Assembly (NCBI GenBank): GCA_022925895.1
Contig: JAKSYS010000529.1
Location: 1-43,685 of the forward strand
DNA from: Fragilaria crotonensis
Taxonomy: Eukaryota; Bacillariophyta; Fragilariophyceae; Fragilariales; Fragilariaceae
Length of the DNA stretch: 43,685 nt
Reading direction: 5' to 3'
Both the position numbers and the translations under genes were made by a program. The notes under the pieces are model-generated. The model worked only from the letters and a program-made list of their open reading frames with translations, was not told where the DNA came from and made no database searches. Position 1 is the first letter of the stretch. Each line of letters begins with the position of its first letter. Shown one piece after another: positions 1 to 11,023 of this stretch.

Positions 1-39
1 CACACGCACACAATTAATTTATAATATAGTAGGATATGA
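1..39. repeat. Fragment of the junction repeat found again at 33.7 and 40.4 kb
   Basis: A short CA-rich stretch followed by an AT-rich core (AATTAATTTATAATATAG) and then TAGGATATG is repeated at 33683-33717 and 40427-40462, where it opens the sequence that leads into the truncated reductase pseudogenes. Here the match stops after TAGGATATG and unrelated sequence follows. It is probably one end of a dispersed repeat, but its other end is outside the window. Confidence 0.55.
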
Positions 40-205
40 AACTTACATGTAGCCGTTGGAGAGTTGAGAGTTGAGAGTGTGAAGAATGAAGAGTCATCGT
101 AGCGGTGTCGTTGCGACAGTACATATTTACAATTTTAGATTCATGCACGTGTACTGGAGTACGTACGAAAAAAAACGATGGTTATATCTCCCATACATCG
201 AATCG

Positions 206-542
206 GTCTGGAGCAGAGACGGGAATTTCTGAAAACATCAAACCCATGGGTACCCACGTAAAGCTACGCTCACGGAAGTACCAGCCCAAACCCACCCAGA
301 ACCCATACGATCTACCAAGACCAACCCAAACCCACCCAAACCCAGTAGCCAGTCCTGGAGTACATGGTTCTACTACTACCGGTAGCAAACATCTACTGTC
401 ATTTTTTGCTATGATTTGCCGGCCCACCCAGACCCACCCATGAAATCCTGAGCTCACCCAAAACCCACCCTTAACCCAATGGGTTTGGGTGGGCCGTGGG
501 TTTGGGTGGGCTGGGTTTGAAATTCCCGTCTCTGGTCTGGAG
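206..542. mobile_element. hAT-like MITE (214-534) with 8-bp target duplication
   Basis: The 321-bp element has perfect 16-bp terminal inverted repeats, CAGAGACGGGAATTTC at 214-229 and its reverse complement at 519-534. It is flanked by an exact 8-bp direct repeat GTCTGGAG at 206-213 and 535-542. An 8-bp target duplication with CA-G termini is the signature of the hAT superfamily. The interior is full of ACCCA/AAACCC repeats on the left and their complement (GGGTTTGGGTGGG) on the right, so the whole element can fold back. It has no coding capacity and would depend on a transposase supplied elsewhere. Confidence 0.88.
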
Positions 543-727
543 TCTGGACTTTCAAGACTCGAGACAGTCATATCGTGATATCGTGATAACATTCACCTCG
601 TCGTTGTCTTGTTCTCAATCCTTCATTATTCGTTACTACGCCAGCACTAAGTGTCTGTACCAGTGTAACTGTCGTCTTGAGTCTTGAACATTCCGAATCC
701 AATCCAATCCAATCTAATCGTTCAATC

Positions 728-2129
728 ATGTCGACTGATTACGTCCCTAAGAACATCTTTCTCACTGGTGGAGCCGGTAAGTGTTCAGATTTGAGTTGAT
801 GCAAGAGTTATCCGAGTTCTTGTTAGTATCGAGGGTGCATTACGATATGCATGACTATTGCCATGGAGTTCATCTGCTCTGATGATGCCTGATGCTGATA
901 GTTGTTGTTCACTGCTTTTTTGACTCGTGACTGAATGTAATGGTTGCAATGCAATTACCGGTGATTCGTGGAGGATATACACATCTTGTTTGTACTTCGA
1001 TAGTTCATAGTTCAGTTTCACAACATTTGTACTACACTATCTAACCTCAATCATCATATCACGATAACCGAACACCATGAATCCACTCGTGTCGCCATGA
1101 ATCATCCTCAGGTTTCATCGCCTCCCATGTGGCAATTCTGCTTTGTCAAAAGTATCCAGAGTACAATGTTGTCGTCTATGACAAGCTCGATTACTGTTCC
1201 TGTCTTGCCAATCTTGACGAGCTTCAAGGTTTGCCGAATTTCAAGTTTGTCAAGGGTGACATTTGTTCTCCTGATCTTGTTAGTTACGTACTGAAGGAGG
1301 AGCAGATCGATACCATTATGCATTTCGCCGCTCAGACGCATGTCGACAATTCTTTCGGAAATTCATTCGCCTTTACTCATTCCAACATTTACGGAACTCA
1401 CGTTCTGTTGGAGAGTGCCAAGTGCTGTCCAACAATCAAACGTTTCATTCACGTTTCGACGGACGAAGTCTACGGCGAAGGTGAAGACTTTGACACTGAT
1501 CCCATGATGGAGGATCACGTCCTCGAGCCAACGAATCCATACGCTGCCACCAAGGCTGGTGCTGAGTTCCTCGTCAAGAGCTACTTTAGGTCCTTCAAGC
1601 TCCCGTACTCATCACTCGCGGGAACAATGTCTACGGTCCTCACCAGTTCCCCGAAAAGTTGGTTCCCAAATTTACCAATCAGCTCTTGAAGGGCATGCCC
1701 CTCACCATCCACGGCGATGGGTCCAACACGCGCAACTTTTTGTTCGTGAAGGATGTTGCGAATGCCTTTGACTGCATCCTCCACAAGGGACAAGTTGGAC
1801 ACATTTACAACATTGGTGGCAAGAATGAAATTTCCAATTTGGATTTCGCCAAGACGCTCCTCAAGATCTTCAACAGGCACGAAGAGGAAGATAAGTGGAT
1901 CACATTCGTCCCAGATCGCAAATTTAACGATTTGCGATACACGATCAACTCTACCAAACTTCACGAATTGGGATGGAAAGAAGAAATGTCGTGGGAAGAA
2001 GGCCTTTTGACGACAGTCGAGTGGTACAAAAAGTACACTTCTCGTTATGGTAATATTGATTCTGCCTTGGTCGCACACCCACGCATTCTGAGCAACACTG
2101 CCGGTGACGAAGTTCCTTATCAAAAGTGA
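728..2129 (+). CDS. UDP/dTDP-glucose 4,6-dehydratase (RHM-type SDR), apparent frameshift
   Basis: Two exons (728-776 and 1112-2129) are separated by a 335-bp intron with a GTAAGT donor and CAG acceptor; the join rebuilds the NAD-binding motif TGGAGFIAS. Further hallmarks of extended short-chain dehydrogenases follow: HFAAQTHVDNS, the dehydratase signature STDEVYG, and the catalytic YxxxK in NPYAATK. The C-terminal half (PDRKFNDLRY and LGWKEEMSWEEGL) resembles plant RHM proteins, which convert UDP-glucose to UDP-4-keto-6-deoxyglucose for rhamnose synthesis; a dTDP-glucose substrate cannot be excluded. The expected length of about 355 residues fits the family. Reading frame shifts by one base at 1602-1605 in a CCC run; one extra C restores continuous homology (VYGPHQFPEKLVPKF). 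I take this as a sequence error rather than a pseudogene because conservation continues undisturbed to the stop. Confidence 0.9.
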
Positions 2130-2412
2130 AAACTGATGTGAAACTTGCTTTGCGGCAACGACCCTCGAGGTTTTAAAAATTATGAATAGCTGATTTCAAA
2201 CGTTAGAAGTGGATGATTGATTTCAATGTATGCTACGTTGCACTACCTCTTCACTGCCCTTTATTGGAGACGCATAGCAGGCAGTTCTGTATGGTAGATA
2301 GCCAAAATAAACTCTAACCAGAGAGATGTTGGGACTTCAAATGGTGTTCAACGCTCAACCATGTATACATACAATCCGGTATCAACATATCAACTACATC
2401 GACGATGCTAGG
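2130..2412. other. 3' flank of the dehydratase gene, nothing recognised
   Basis: AT-rich non-coding sequence between the dehydratase stop and the left end of the next transposon. No gene, RNA or repeat was recognised. Confidence 0.5.
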
Positions 2413-3816
2413 TACCACCTAAAAACTACTTAGAACCAATAATTTTGCTTAGAACCAATAACGCGCTAATTTCCGTTCCTCCTACATGAAAGTTAATCAA
2501 ATTGTTGTTTTCAAACAAAGTTCGTAGGAGACTCTTGTTCCTCTATTCATTCCAGGGGTTGGAATAGTTATACTACCGGTTCTGGTATACCCGGTTTCCC
2601 GGTTTTTAACCGTACCAAAACTGGCATTTCAAAAAAACCAGGAAACCGGTGGTGCATTGGTGGTCATTTAACCAAATACTACCACGCCACCCCGGTTATG
2701 ACTGACCTGATACCGAGCCCAATCATAACTAACTACTGCGGTGGCACAGTATACTACCACATAGCGGTATTCTGGAAAACCTCTCGGTTATCGAGGATAC
2801 TGGGTCGTACGAATTTCATGTGAATGACTTGAGAGCACAATTTTCTTATATTTAATGGAGTTTTCCAGCTTGGCAACCTCTAATATGCTTGCACGTGTAT
2901 AAATTGCAGCGCAAGAATTTGTTGTCATCATGTCATTTGTTGATTCTTACGACCAAAGTCACCTCTTTGATAGTACTTTACAGGGGTACAGTACCAAATC
3001 ATCCAGTACTATCTGTACTCACGCGACAGTTTATGAACCGGTTTTAACCGGTATGACCATTGCAGTACCGGTTGACCGACCGCAGGTGAAAGAAGGCTGT
3101 GGTTATACTAATACTAAACCGTGATAAAGTCAGCGATGCATTTAACCAAAGAATGACCACCTACACAACCGGTGCACCAACCGCTGCTACATTTTTGTCC
3201 CGGTTAGTATTTGGTATAACTATTCCGACCCCTGATTCATTCTACATAGATCATGTACTTGTCGGAAAGTGTGTTTCCCTGGACCGTCGCTCAATATTTC
3301 ACACCGTATTTTGGCACTTCAGGTCAAAAGTTGCTCAAAATATTTGCACATCGAGGTGGGCCTCCCATTTAATGCTCTCCATCGTGACGCTGAATATTTT
3401 TTATGCTTGCTATTTTTATAGAAACGCCTGCCACATGATACCGCGCCACGAATTGCTATTGGTCCAGGGTTGGTACAAGCCACGCGTGAAACGCAGCGTT
3501 CCAGTAGTCCAGGGATAGGCATGATTTTGGGCGAACGTGTGAAAAAAATTACGCGCACACATATAAATTGTTTTTCATGCATGGATGAATTTTAATGTTT
3601 CGCTTAGAACCAATAATCCCAAAATGAGGCAATCAAATCGTTTGATACCTCGATGAATATCGGCACCCAGTACAAGATTGATTCAATTGTAGGATAAACA
3701 AAAACACGAAGGAGAATTCTTGACAGAATGTTGTTGGGGTGTGAAGCTTTTCGGAACAAATAAATTGAGTCGAAACATGCGTTAAATTATTGGTTCTAAG
3801 TAGTTTTTAGGTGGTA
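2413..3816. mobile_element. TA-flanked inverted-repeat DNA element, host of a nested hAT insertion
   Basis: Perfect 31-bp terminal inverted repeats lie at 2415-2445 and 3784-3814. They begin CCACCTAAAAACTACTTAG, and each end is bordered by TA (2413-2414 and 3815-3816), the target duplication expected of Tc1/mariner-like elements. The motif GCTTAGAACCAATAA is repeated just inside the left end (2447-2461) and again near the right end (about 3602-3616), as subterminal repeats. Without the 682-bp nested element and its duplicated target the host element would be about 710 bp. The short reading frames inside (for example 3099-3518) match no family I know, so it is probably non-autonomous. Confidence 0.82.
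2545..3242. mobile_element. Nested hAT-like non-autonomous element (2553-3234)
   Basis: Its 21-bp terminal inverted repeats (starting CAGGGGTTGGAATAG at 2553, matching the reverse complement ending at 3234 with one mismatch) are enclosed by an exact 8-bp duplication ATTCATTC at 2545-2552 and 3235-3242. The 682-bp interior contains many CCGGT/ACCGG motifs arranged as partial inverted repeats. There is no transposase. The CAGGGG terminus and 8-bp duplication point to hAT. It sits inside the TA-flanked element, so it is the younger insertion. Confidence 0.88.
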
Positions 3817-4245
3817 TCATACTCGCTTTCAGATGGCGTAAAAGGCGTACTGTACACAGTACACAGTATACTGTCCAACAGAAGTATCAGTCACCACTAA
3901 CATTGTACGAAGTACTTTGTACTTGCGAGTACACTTGCTTTTGCGTACGGAAGACGGAACCGTACGATGGTTAACAGTACAGATATTGAGAACTGTGAGG
4001 AGGAACCATACCGATGCCTACTGCCTACATGACCTGTACGAATACAAGGTACAAGTGTAGCCCGTGGAGAAATGCTTCGAATCGGATCATCAACACAAAT
4101 CACATTGCCACATTTGAGGTTTCAGATAGGCGATAACTTGATCACTGTGATCACACCACGGCCCAAAGGGAAGGCATCTATCATCTCTCATCTGTCAGAC
4201 ATCAACAACTTCCTCATTAACATATCCGTATCTTGACTATCAAGT
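3817..4245. other. Intergenic, upstream region of the small gene at 4246
   Basis: No coding signal was found. The stretch has several GTAC-rich short palindromic tracts (for example around 3848-3870), a texture common to intergenic DNA throughout this window. It should contain the promoter of the gene at 4246. Confidence 0.4.
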
Positions 4246-4628
4246 ATGGCACACTTTCCATCACTCCTCGTTGGCGGGGCCGTAGCATCGACGGGATTCC
4301 TCTTTATTCATCAGCAGCTATCCTACCGAACCCGTCTCTCTCGCAAGTGGCCGTTGCAGGGTACGAACTGAACTGATGTGAAAACGATTTTATCGATTGA
4401 ATACTTGTATTGATTGTATTAACACAATACTCACTCGTTCTCACGTCATTCACAACACTACCAGAATGGGCCGAACATGAAGCCCGCGAAATCATGTCCT
4501 GGAGAGGCTCTTCAAAGCTAGTCAACTCGGACCTATCCGGTGTGAATACAACAATTATCGATAGCTGGAATAAGACGCTCAAGTCGGTTCAGAAGGCTCT
4601 GGCTGCACCTCCAAGAAAGGAATCGTGA
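4246..4628 (+). CDS. Small two-exon single-pass membrane protein, unknown function
   Basis: Exon 1 (4246-4360) codes for 38 residues starting MAHFPSLLVGGAVAS; exon 2 is 4465-4628. The 104-bp intron has a GTACGA donor and a CCAG acceptor in phase 1. The product is about 92 residues: one N-terminal hydrophobic, glycine-containing segment (roughly residues 5-22), a basic stretch (SYRTRLSRKW), then an amphipathic acidic-to-basic helix ending KALAAPPRKES. The layout (one N-terminal glycine-rich membrane helix and a soluble tail with W residues) recalls small MICOS or other mitochondrial inner-membrane subunits, but this is only a shape resemblance and no family was recognised. The ATG choice is supported by the clean splice in frame. 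Confidence 0.6.
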
Positions 4629-5011
4629 CAATTTTTTGGAAGCTCATCGCCAAGTCAATGTAAATCAGAAATTCCTTTGCCACATTGAGATAACGATGGA
4701 TCATTGATTTTTACAGATAATGCTCACTCCCCAATGTTCGAGTAGATAGACTACAATTGTTTTACTTCGAGCGTCCTGTCCTTCGTTGCACAGGAAATGC
4801 AATCCATAGCTACTGTTCGAAATTCAGATATCTTGCCGAGTAACGACTGCTGTACACTTGCAGCACAGCTCTGGAGGAGATTGAAAACACCCGGAGCCCA
4901 GATGAACACACTTCAGACAGGCTTGCACAAGAGAAAACTAGATTCAATTTTTGATAGGTGCTCCAAATTATGAAAACTATAGAAACCGATAGGCAAAGGC
5001 TTTCTCTACAA
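4629..5011. other. Convergent intergenic spacer
   Basis: The 3' ends of the small gene (plus strand) and the ankyrin-kinase gene (minus strand) meet here. Apart from short AT-rich stretches that could carry polyadenylation signals, nothing was recognised. Confidence 0.4.
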
Positions 5012-8000
5012 TCATCTAAAGGCGCCCTGGTGGACACCCTTGATCCAGATCGGCGTCCCATTCTGGTCGCAAACCGGGACCATCTGCGGAGGCTTCCAGT
5101 TCTGCACTCCTTTCGCCTTTTCTGCAATCATCTGGAATGCCGGCCCCATTAGTGTCTGCAGCTCACCATAATCATTGTCCAAGATGCCATTCTCAACTAG
5201 AGTTTGGCATGATGTCAACGTCCCGAGGGCAGATTCCTCTGCCACTGTGTCCAGAAAATGTGTCATCAATTCAGATTGCTGCAGAAACGTGAGATTCGGT
5301 AAAGGAAAGGGAAAGCCGAAAGAGCTTGCAGCACCCTTCAGTGCCATGAGCGATAATTGTAGCACAGGGGCAATCTTTGCAATCCAGCCTTTGGGCACCT
5401 CGATCTCAAAGGGTACATGACCAGGTTCCAGCGAGTAGGCGCAGACAAACACGACACTGTATTTGTGCATTCCGGTCTTCTTGATCCACTGCATCGGATT
5501 GGTAGCATTCACCGAGATGGGAGTCAACCATATGAGATTAGGGCATTCCCTGAAAAGGTTTGCCGCCAGCAGTGCCAAGACTGCCAATGAGCGGTCCAAA
5601 CCTTTCCCCAACTTCTGCAGCATGCGCTGTTGACTCTGCATCAACTGCTGAGTTTTGTCCACGCCAACTTTCATGCCGTCTACTGTGACTTTCAGGCTTT
5701 CAACCTTGGCCTCAATACGTCGAAGGCAGCTGTCAAAGACCGATCGCGTGGTTCGTTCAACCACGTATTGGTTGTAGACCTCGACAGACACATGTCCACA
5801 AAGCTCTTCGAATTCAAATGGGATGCTTGAGCACATTTTGATTGCACACCGTGCTCTGCGCCCCCCAACAATATCGCGCAGCACGCTATTCTCTGTGCAA
5901 TACTGGCACAAGGCATGCCCCTTGCTACATTTGATGCAAGACAAATTCTGATTGCAAATGGCACACGCGCAGCACACTCCACTTCTCACCGAACTTTCGA
6001 CACATGCTGGTACATTTGCAGTTTTGGTGCCACTGTTGGACTTGGCATTAGCCTTTGTGTTCAAAGTAATGGCCGTGCTTAGCCTTGGAAGGAGATCGTG
6101 CGTGCTCAAACGTTTGTAGGGAGATGACGCCATGCATGCGATCGCTGTCTCACAGACAACTTCGAGAGAGTCGGAGTTCCAGAGAATGGAGGGATCTGCG
6201 TCTTGGATGAGCTGTTTCCACCCATCTTTGACTGGCTCGTCGAATTTGTCCTTGATATACCTCTCAAACACATTAGAGAATTGCGTTCCGTTCCTTGTTG
6301 ACTGACCGCCATTCAAGCAACCCAATATGAGCTCGACCATAACCACACCGATCGAGTACACGTCGCAAGCTGCCATAAACGAACAACCCCCGCGAGCGTA
6401 CATTGGGCAGATGTATCCAGGAGTTCCAAAGGCATTGCCACCAGAGCTGTTCCTCACTGAAGGCGTCACAGAGCCTGGGAGAGCCTTCTCATCTTCGCAA
6501 ACGAACTTGGCGAGTCCACAATCAATTATCCTTGCCGTGAAGTCTTCCGTCAAACAAATGTTGGCACTCTTGATGTCGCGATGACAGACAATGAAACCTT
6601 TGCAGCCACCTGTATGCAAGAAGTGCACTGCTCTTGTCAATTCATACATGATAGACAATCGCACATCGGCGGGCAAGCGGGCTCTATTTCCGTCATCTCG
6701 TAAGAAACCGTCAAGGGCACCAAAGGCTGCGTATTCGTACAAAAGGAATTGCTGCGTGTGATTGACTCGTAGGTTGTAGCCGTACAAGGCAATGATGTTG
6801 GGATGGCGAAATCGCTTGAGTGTCTTTGAGTGTAGAACGAGGAGACAATATGATGAGCATCATTGACTGAACATCGGATGATTCATGATCGTTCCACTAG
6901 TAGCATCAACAAGGGACGTACCGCAAGCTCTCTACGGAAGCTTCGCTGAATCTCGAGTATTGTCTCCTCGTCAGAATGTGCAAGTGAGATCTTTTTCACA
7001 GCAAAAGATTTTGGAAGCATGCTATCTTCGCCCATGTACACGTCACCGAAGGCACCAGATCCAAGATGGCGGGTTGTAATGCACTGCTGGACATACTCAT
7101 AGGGTAGTTCAACGGGATCAGAGTTGGGCGTTGTCATCACATGGCGTAGCAATTCTCTAGCTGATCAGCCACAGACCCATTCTTAGTAGAAGTAATTTCG
7201 GAAAGACTTGGATCACGGTTACTGATTGGCATTTTTCCGTGTTTACTGGGTGGTGTTTTTCCATTATCAACCTGGTATTGCTGCGGCTGAGCTTTTCGCA
7301 TTGCCTCCTGCAATCGTCGGTTGATATCGTCACCAATAAGTTTTACAACGTCCTCGTTGCCGACCTTGCGAGCAATATCCAATGCTCTGTCGGCATTCTT
7401 TCTTTTAGTCAGCATATCTAATTCATCATGCTTCAGTAACTCCTGGACAGCATTCAGATTTCCCTTCGTGATGGACATAACCAGAGCAGAATCGCCGTAG
7501 TTATTTCTGGCATTAACATCCACCTTATTGTGCTTCAACAACGCGCAAACAATTTTAAAATATCCATTCCTGATGGCCACGAGCAGAGCTGTGTCACCAA
7601 TGTTGTTTCTGGCATTAACATCCACCAAGGGGTGTTTCAACAACTCGCAAACAACTTCCAGATGCCCATTATGGGCAGCGAGAGTGAGGTGTGTCACCAT
7701 TTCCATTTCTGGCGTTTTGGTCAATGTTCTTATGCTTCAGAAGCTCACAAACTACTCGTACGTGACCATTCCAGCTGCCAATGATAATGGCAGAGTCGCC
7801 ATCAACATTCTTCATGTTAATATCCAACTCGTCGTGTTTCAGGAGCTCGGTAACCACGCTCGCATTTCCTTTGTCCACTGTCAGAATAAGAGGTGTATCA
7901 CCACTGATATTCTTGGCATTTATATCCACACTGCCGTGTTTCAATAACTCTAAAACGACATCCCAACGACTCTTGTGGCAGGCAAGTGACAGGGCTGTCT

Positions 8001-8418
8001 CGCCGTGAAACGTCGGCTCGTTCACGTTGACCTTCTCGCTCTTCAACAACTCGCGAACAACCTTTAAATGGCCGTTATAGCACGCTCCAATAAGAGCTGT
8101 GCTGCCATTCATATCCTTGGCATTCACATCAAGAATATCTGCAGACTTCAAGAGTTCCGAGACGATTTCCACATGGCCCATAACGGAGGAAAGAGTAAGG
8201 GCCGTGAAACCTTGCACATTCTTGGTGTTGATATCGGCCCCCATTTCCAAGCAACGGCGAACTATTTCGAGATTGCCATCCCTGGATGTCGTGACCAACA
8301 AGCTATTGAGTGCATTAATGATGGCTTGGAGAGCTTCCATTTGTTCAGGTTTCGTCGCGTTGCGACAACACTTGTACTGCATGTCATTAGTATTTGTGAT
8401 TCTCGACATTACAAGCAT
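5012..8418 (-). CDS. Ankyrin-repeat / protein kinase / Cys-rich zinc-finger fusion protein
   Basis: Read on the minus strand, about ten ankyrin repeats (8330-7340, consensus GDTAL..A..NGH..VV.ELLKH) lead into a Ser/Thr kinase domain, a RING-like Cys cluster (about 5990-5820: CCACAICN, CIKCSKGHALCQYC), a coiled-coil stretch and a C-terminal domain of about 200 residues that I do not recognise. Kinase landmarks are GSGAFGDVY, FAVKKI and the catalytic loop HRDIKSANI. The DFG motif reads DCG and the APE region reads CPMY, so activity is uncertain. Two introns are proposed: 7161-7246 (86 bp, GTAAAC donor, phase 1, joining ankyrin and kinase frames and removing an in-frame stop) and 6824-6921 (98 bp, GTACGT donor). 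The ankyrin frame is broken near 7683-7693, inside one repeat with no residues out of register, which suggests a 2-bp loss in a CT-rich stretch. Such fusions are usually signalling or innate-immunity-type proteins. Confidence 0.82.
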
Positions 8419-9655
8419 CACTCAAAATGTAAGTTCGCATTTCATTTTTGGACGCGAACCGAGAACAGTGCTCGTAGAGTATCGTACATAATAAGTATGT
8501 ACATGGAATCACTGTGTACTCCAATGTGTCGCACAAGTGCAACCAGCGCGTATCAGTATCAGTACCAACTGTCGTTCCGGAGTTCTCTCGAATCGTCGAA
8601 TACCGAAGCGTACTCCTTGCGTTCGAAAGTTTGTGCGGAGTACTTCATTGATGTCCAGGAATGACCAGCATCTTTGGGGTTTGATGGTGAACGCATCCTC
8701 GTCGCTGTCAGCATTTACTCAGACTTCAGTACTCCGAGCTCGCTGATACCGATAGTAGCCTGCCATATATCATAGCAGTCATTTATGATCATACAACACT
8801 TCTCTATTCTCCCTCCATTCTATCACATACATAGAGTCTATCACATAAACGAGCATGATTTACTTATATGTATGTATATATTTTTATTTGTCACAATGTA
8901 AACATTAAATGGCCTCTACTGTCGTCATTTACTGTACAACAGTGTACAGTTTACGTAGACTCCGAGTATATGTAATTTCCACTTTACAGGAGTACTGTAC
9001 TGGGTACTGGGTGTACCTCACCAGGATACACATGGAGTGTGACTATCATACGCCATTGCGATGTTCTTTTACGTTTGTCGAGTCGTCCGAGAAACAGGAA
9101 CTGTAGTACCAAATGTGCCAGTACTGGAGCCATGCAGTATCATATAAAGCTACTACCTCGGGTGACGATGGAGCCTTGTCGACGACGGGACGATGGACTT
9201 CCGTCTCCACTTCTTCTGCGCAATGCCGTCCATGCGATGCTGAAAACACCGCATGGATTCAGGAAGTGCTGAAGAGAGAACTAGACTCGAAAGTGATGAG
9301 ACTCCTCAACACTGACGCTTAGATTAACTGTAGCGATGGCCATTCCGGAGAGTGCACCAGTCAGTAGCCGGAGAAGCTGCACTACGAGAGATTCACATGG
9401 CGTAGAGTGAACTGACTTCCTGAAGCCAAGCTCAAACCACGGCGTTGAAAGAGGATCATTATTTATTCATTCTTGGATTGATGAGAACACTAGACTATGA
9501 ACCGTGACAGTGTGACACTCTGACACCGGGGCTCGCATTCCACTGTTGCGTTGCGGTGTCACACATCTACCACGAACACTCTGGGAATCAGATTCATTTG
9601 ACCTTGACCTTGTGACAATATATTACGTTTCTGCAAAAGAAAATAAGATCGAACT
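8419..9655. other. Long intergenic region between divergent genes
   Basis: This 1.2-kb region separates the ankyrin-kinase start from the reductase-like gene and probably holds both promoters. It has AT-rich stretches near 8850-8900 and repeated GTACTGTAC-like motifs (8936-9010). A short reading frame at 9113-9322 ends in a helical, charged sequence (KRELDSKVMRLLNTDA) with plausible codon choice, but I cannot connect it to upstream exons and do not call it a gene. Confidence 0.45.
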
Positions 9656-10539
9656 ATGTTCGCAATGATATCAACAATGATGGACACTCTTAGGGTGCAG
9701 TTGACGGAAGAGTCTTCCGACTGCACGGCTGTATTGGCTTTATCAGCCGTTGCTTGGTCGGTGGTATTCCCCCTGACGCTCATTTGGAACGCCTATCTCT
9801 TCTCAGTTGGCTATGCTGCGGCAGTTGCGGTGATAGCTCTTTGCCTCATCAATTCCTTCCAAGTGCCGCTTCTGACAGTCCGTGGTCGAAAGAAACCTCA
9901 CGAGATATTGGCATGGATTGTGCTTCTCCATGGACTGCGCTTGACAGTGTTCCTGATCCATCGTGAATACAGTGTCAAGAGGATGAGGGATCAGGTCCGC
10001 GCCTTTCATAACAAATACCCCGGATACATTTTGGTGGTGCTTGCAACTGTCGTTAGCATGCTCTACGCCAGCATGGTTTCTCCTCTCTTTTACGCCCTGA
10101 GACGTCCCGCAGATGATGCCAACGTGGTTCTTGTGTGGGCTGGAACAATGTTGGCCTTTTCGGGTTCATGATGGAGGCCATTGCCGACCAACACAACTCC
10201 AATGTGAAGAGAAGTCATGGTATTTTTTATGGAGAAAAGCGCTTTGTCGGTCCCACAACCGGTCTGTACGGCATTTGTCGTCACCCGAACTTTGCTGGCG
10301 AACTGTTGTTCTGGACAGGATTGCTAGTGGCTGGGCTACCTTCCTTTCACCAAAGCGGGGTTTCCTGGATCAGCTCTCTCGCCGGCTGGGTTTGCATCGC
10401 CAGTATCATGAGAACTTCGGCAACCAATCTGGACCGAAAGCATGATGAATGGTATAGTCAACAGCCAACGTATGAAGCGTGGAAGAAGAAAGTTAAAGGT
10501 TCTTTGCTTCCCGGCATTCCATTTCCTTCCAAGGTTTGA
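9656..10539 (+). CDS. DUF1295 / steroid 5-alpha-reductase-like membrane protein, apparent frameshift
   Basis: A multi-pass membrane protein of about 294 residues. The C-terminal signature LYGICRHPNFAGELLFW, followed by SLAGWVCIASIM and the tail EWYSQQPTYEAWKKKV, is diagnostic of the DUF1295 branch of the 3-oxo-5-alpha-steroid 4-dehydrogenase / isoprenylcysteine methyltransferase-like superfamily. Members are NADPH-dependent reductases or methyltransferases of lipids; the substrate here is unknown. The N-terminal half has several hydrophobic helices. The frame breaks at 10157-10160 in a TTTT run; one more T joins the halves as GTMLAFFGFMMEAIAD without loss, so a homopolymer error is likely. 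The first 45 residues resemble those of the convergent neighbour at 11024-11782. The ATG at 9656 is the first in frame. Confidence 0.85.
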
Positions 10540-11023
10540 GAAACTCATATTATATTTTACTGCAAATTAGTGCATCACTATTTGATCGTAATCAACGGTA
10601 TGTAGGGACAAGTTACTTGCGTTTTACACGGCAACCAACGTGTTGAAACTTAGAAGTGCATGCTTCTCACTCGTGTGATTCGTCCTTGTAGCCTATTCCA
10701 GATGCCGTTGGAGAAATTAGTCTTGGATCTGGGATATGGCGATGCAGCACACCAAATGTCACCACTTCTACAACAAAGCCTGGAACAGAAACACGAAACC
10801 AACGACATACATTGATGGAATAAAGTATAGCGAAAACCATATGCAAACCTTGCAATGTAGCACTGAGAGAGTACTTAATGATTAATTCAACTTACACCCC
10901 CGACTGAATTGAATAACTTGGCTTCCCCGTCCACCATGCGATGCGAATTCATTCCGTAATTGTATACATAATACCCGCATGGCCTGCCACACTTTTCTGA
11001 GCCTATCGGCTGTTAAGCAGCGA
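10540..11023. other. Convergent intergenic spacer
   Basis: It lies between the 3' ends of two related membrane-protein genes. No gene or repeat was recognised; a minus-strand frame at 10667-10855 has no recognisable features. Confidence 0.4.

Noticed and set aside
281-512. ACCCAAACCC repeats as an internal telomere tract
   Set aside because: The repeats are inverted within a single element with terminal inverted repeats and an 8-bp target duplication, so a MITE explains them better.
7137-7152. Separate kinase gene starting with overlap to the ankyrin stop codon
   Set aside because: Overlapping stop-start coupling is not a eukaryotic pattern, and an 86-bp GT-AG intron at 7161-7246 joins the two frames in phase.
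9113-9322. Small gene of 69 codons
   Set aside because: Only the last third looks coding and no upstream exon, domain or promoter could be linked to it.
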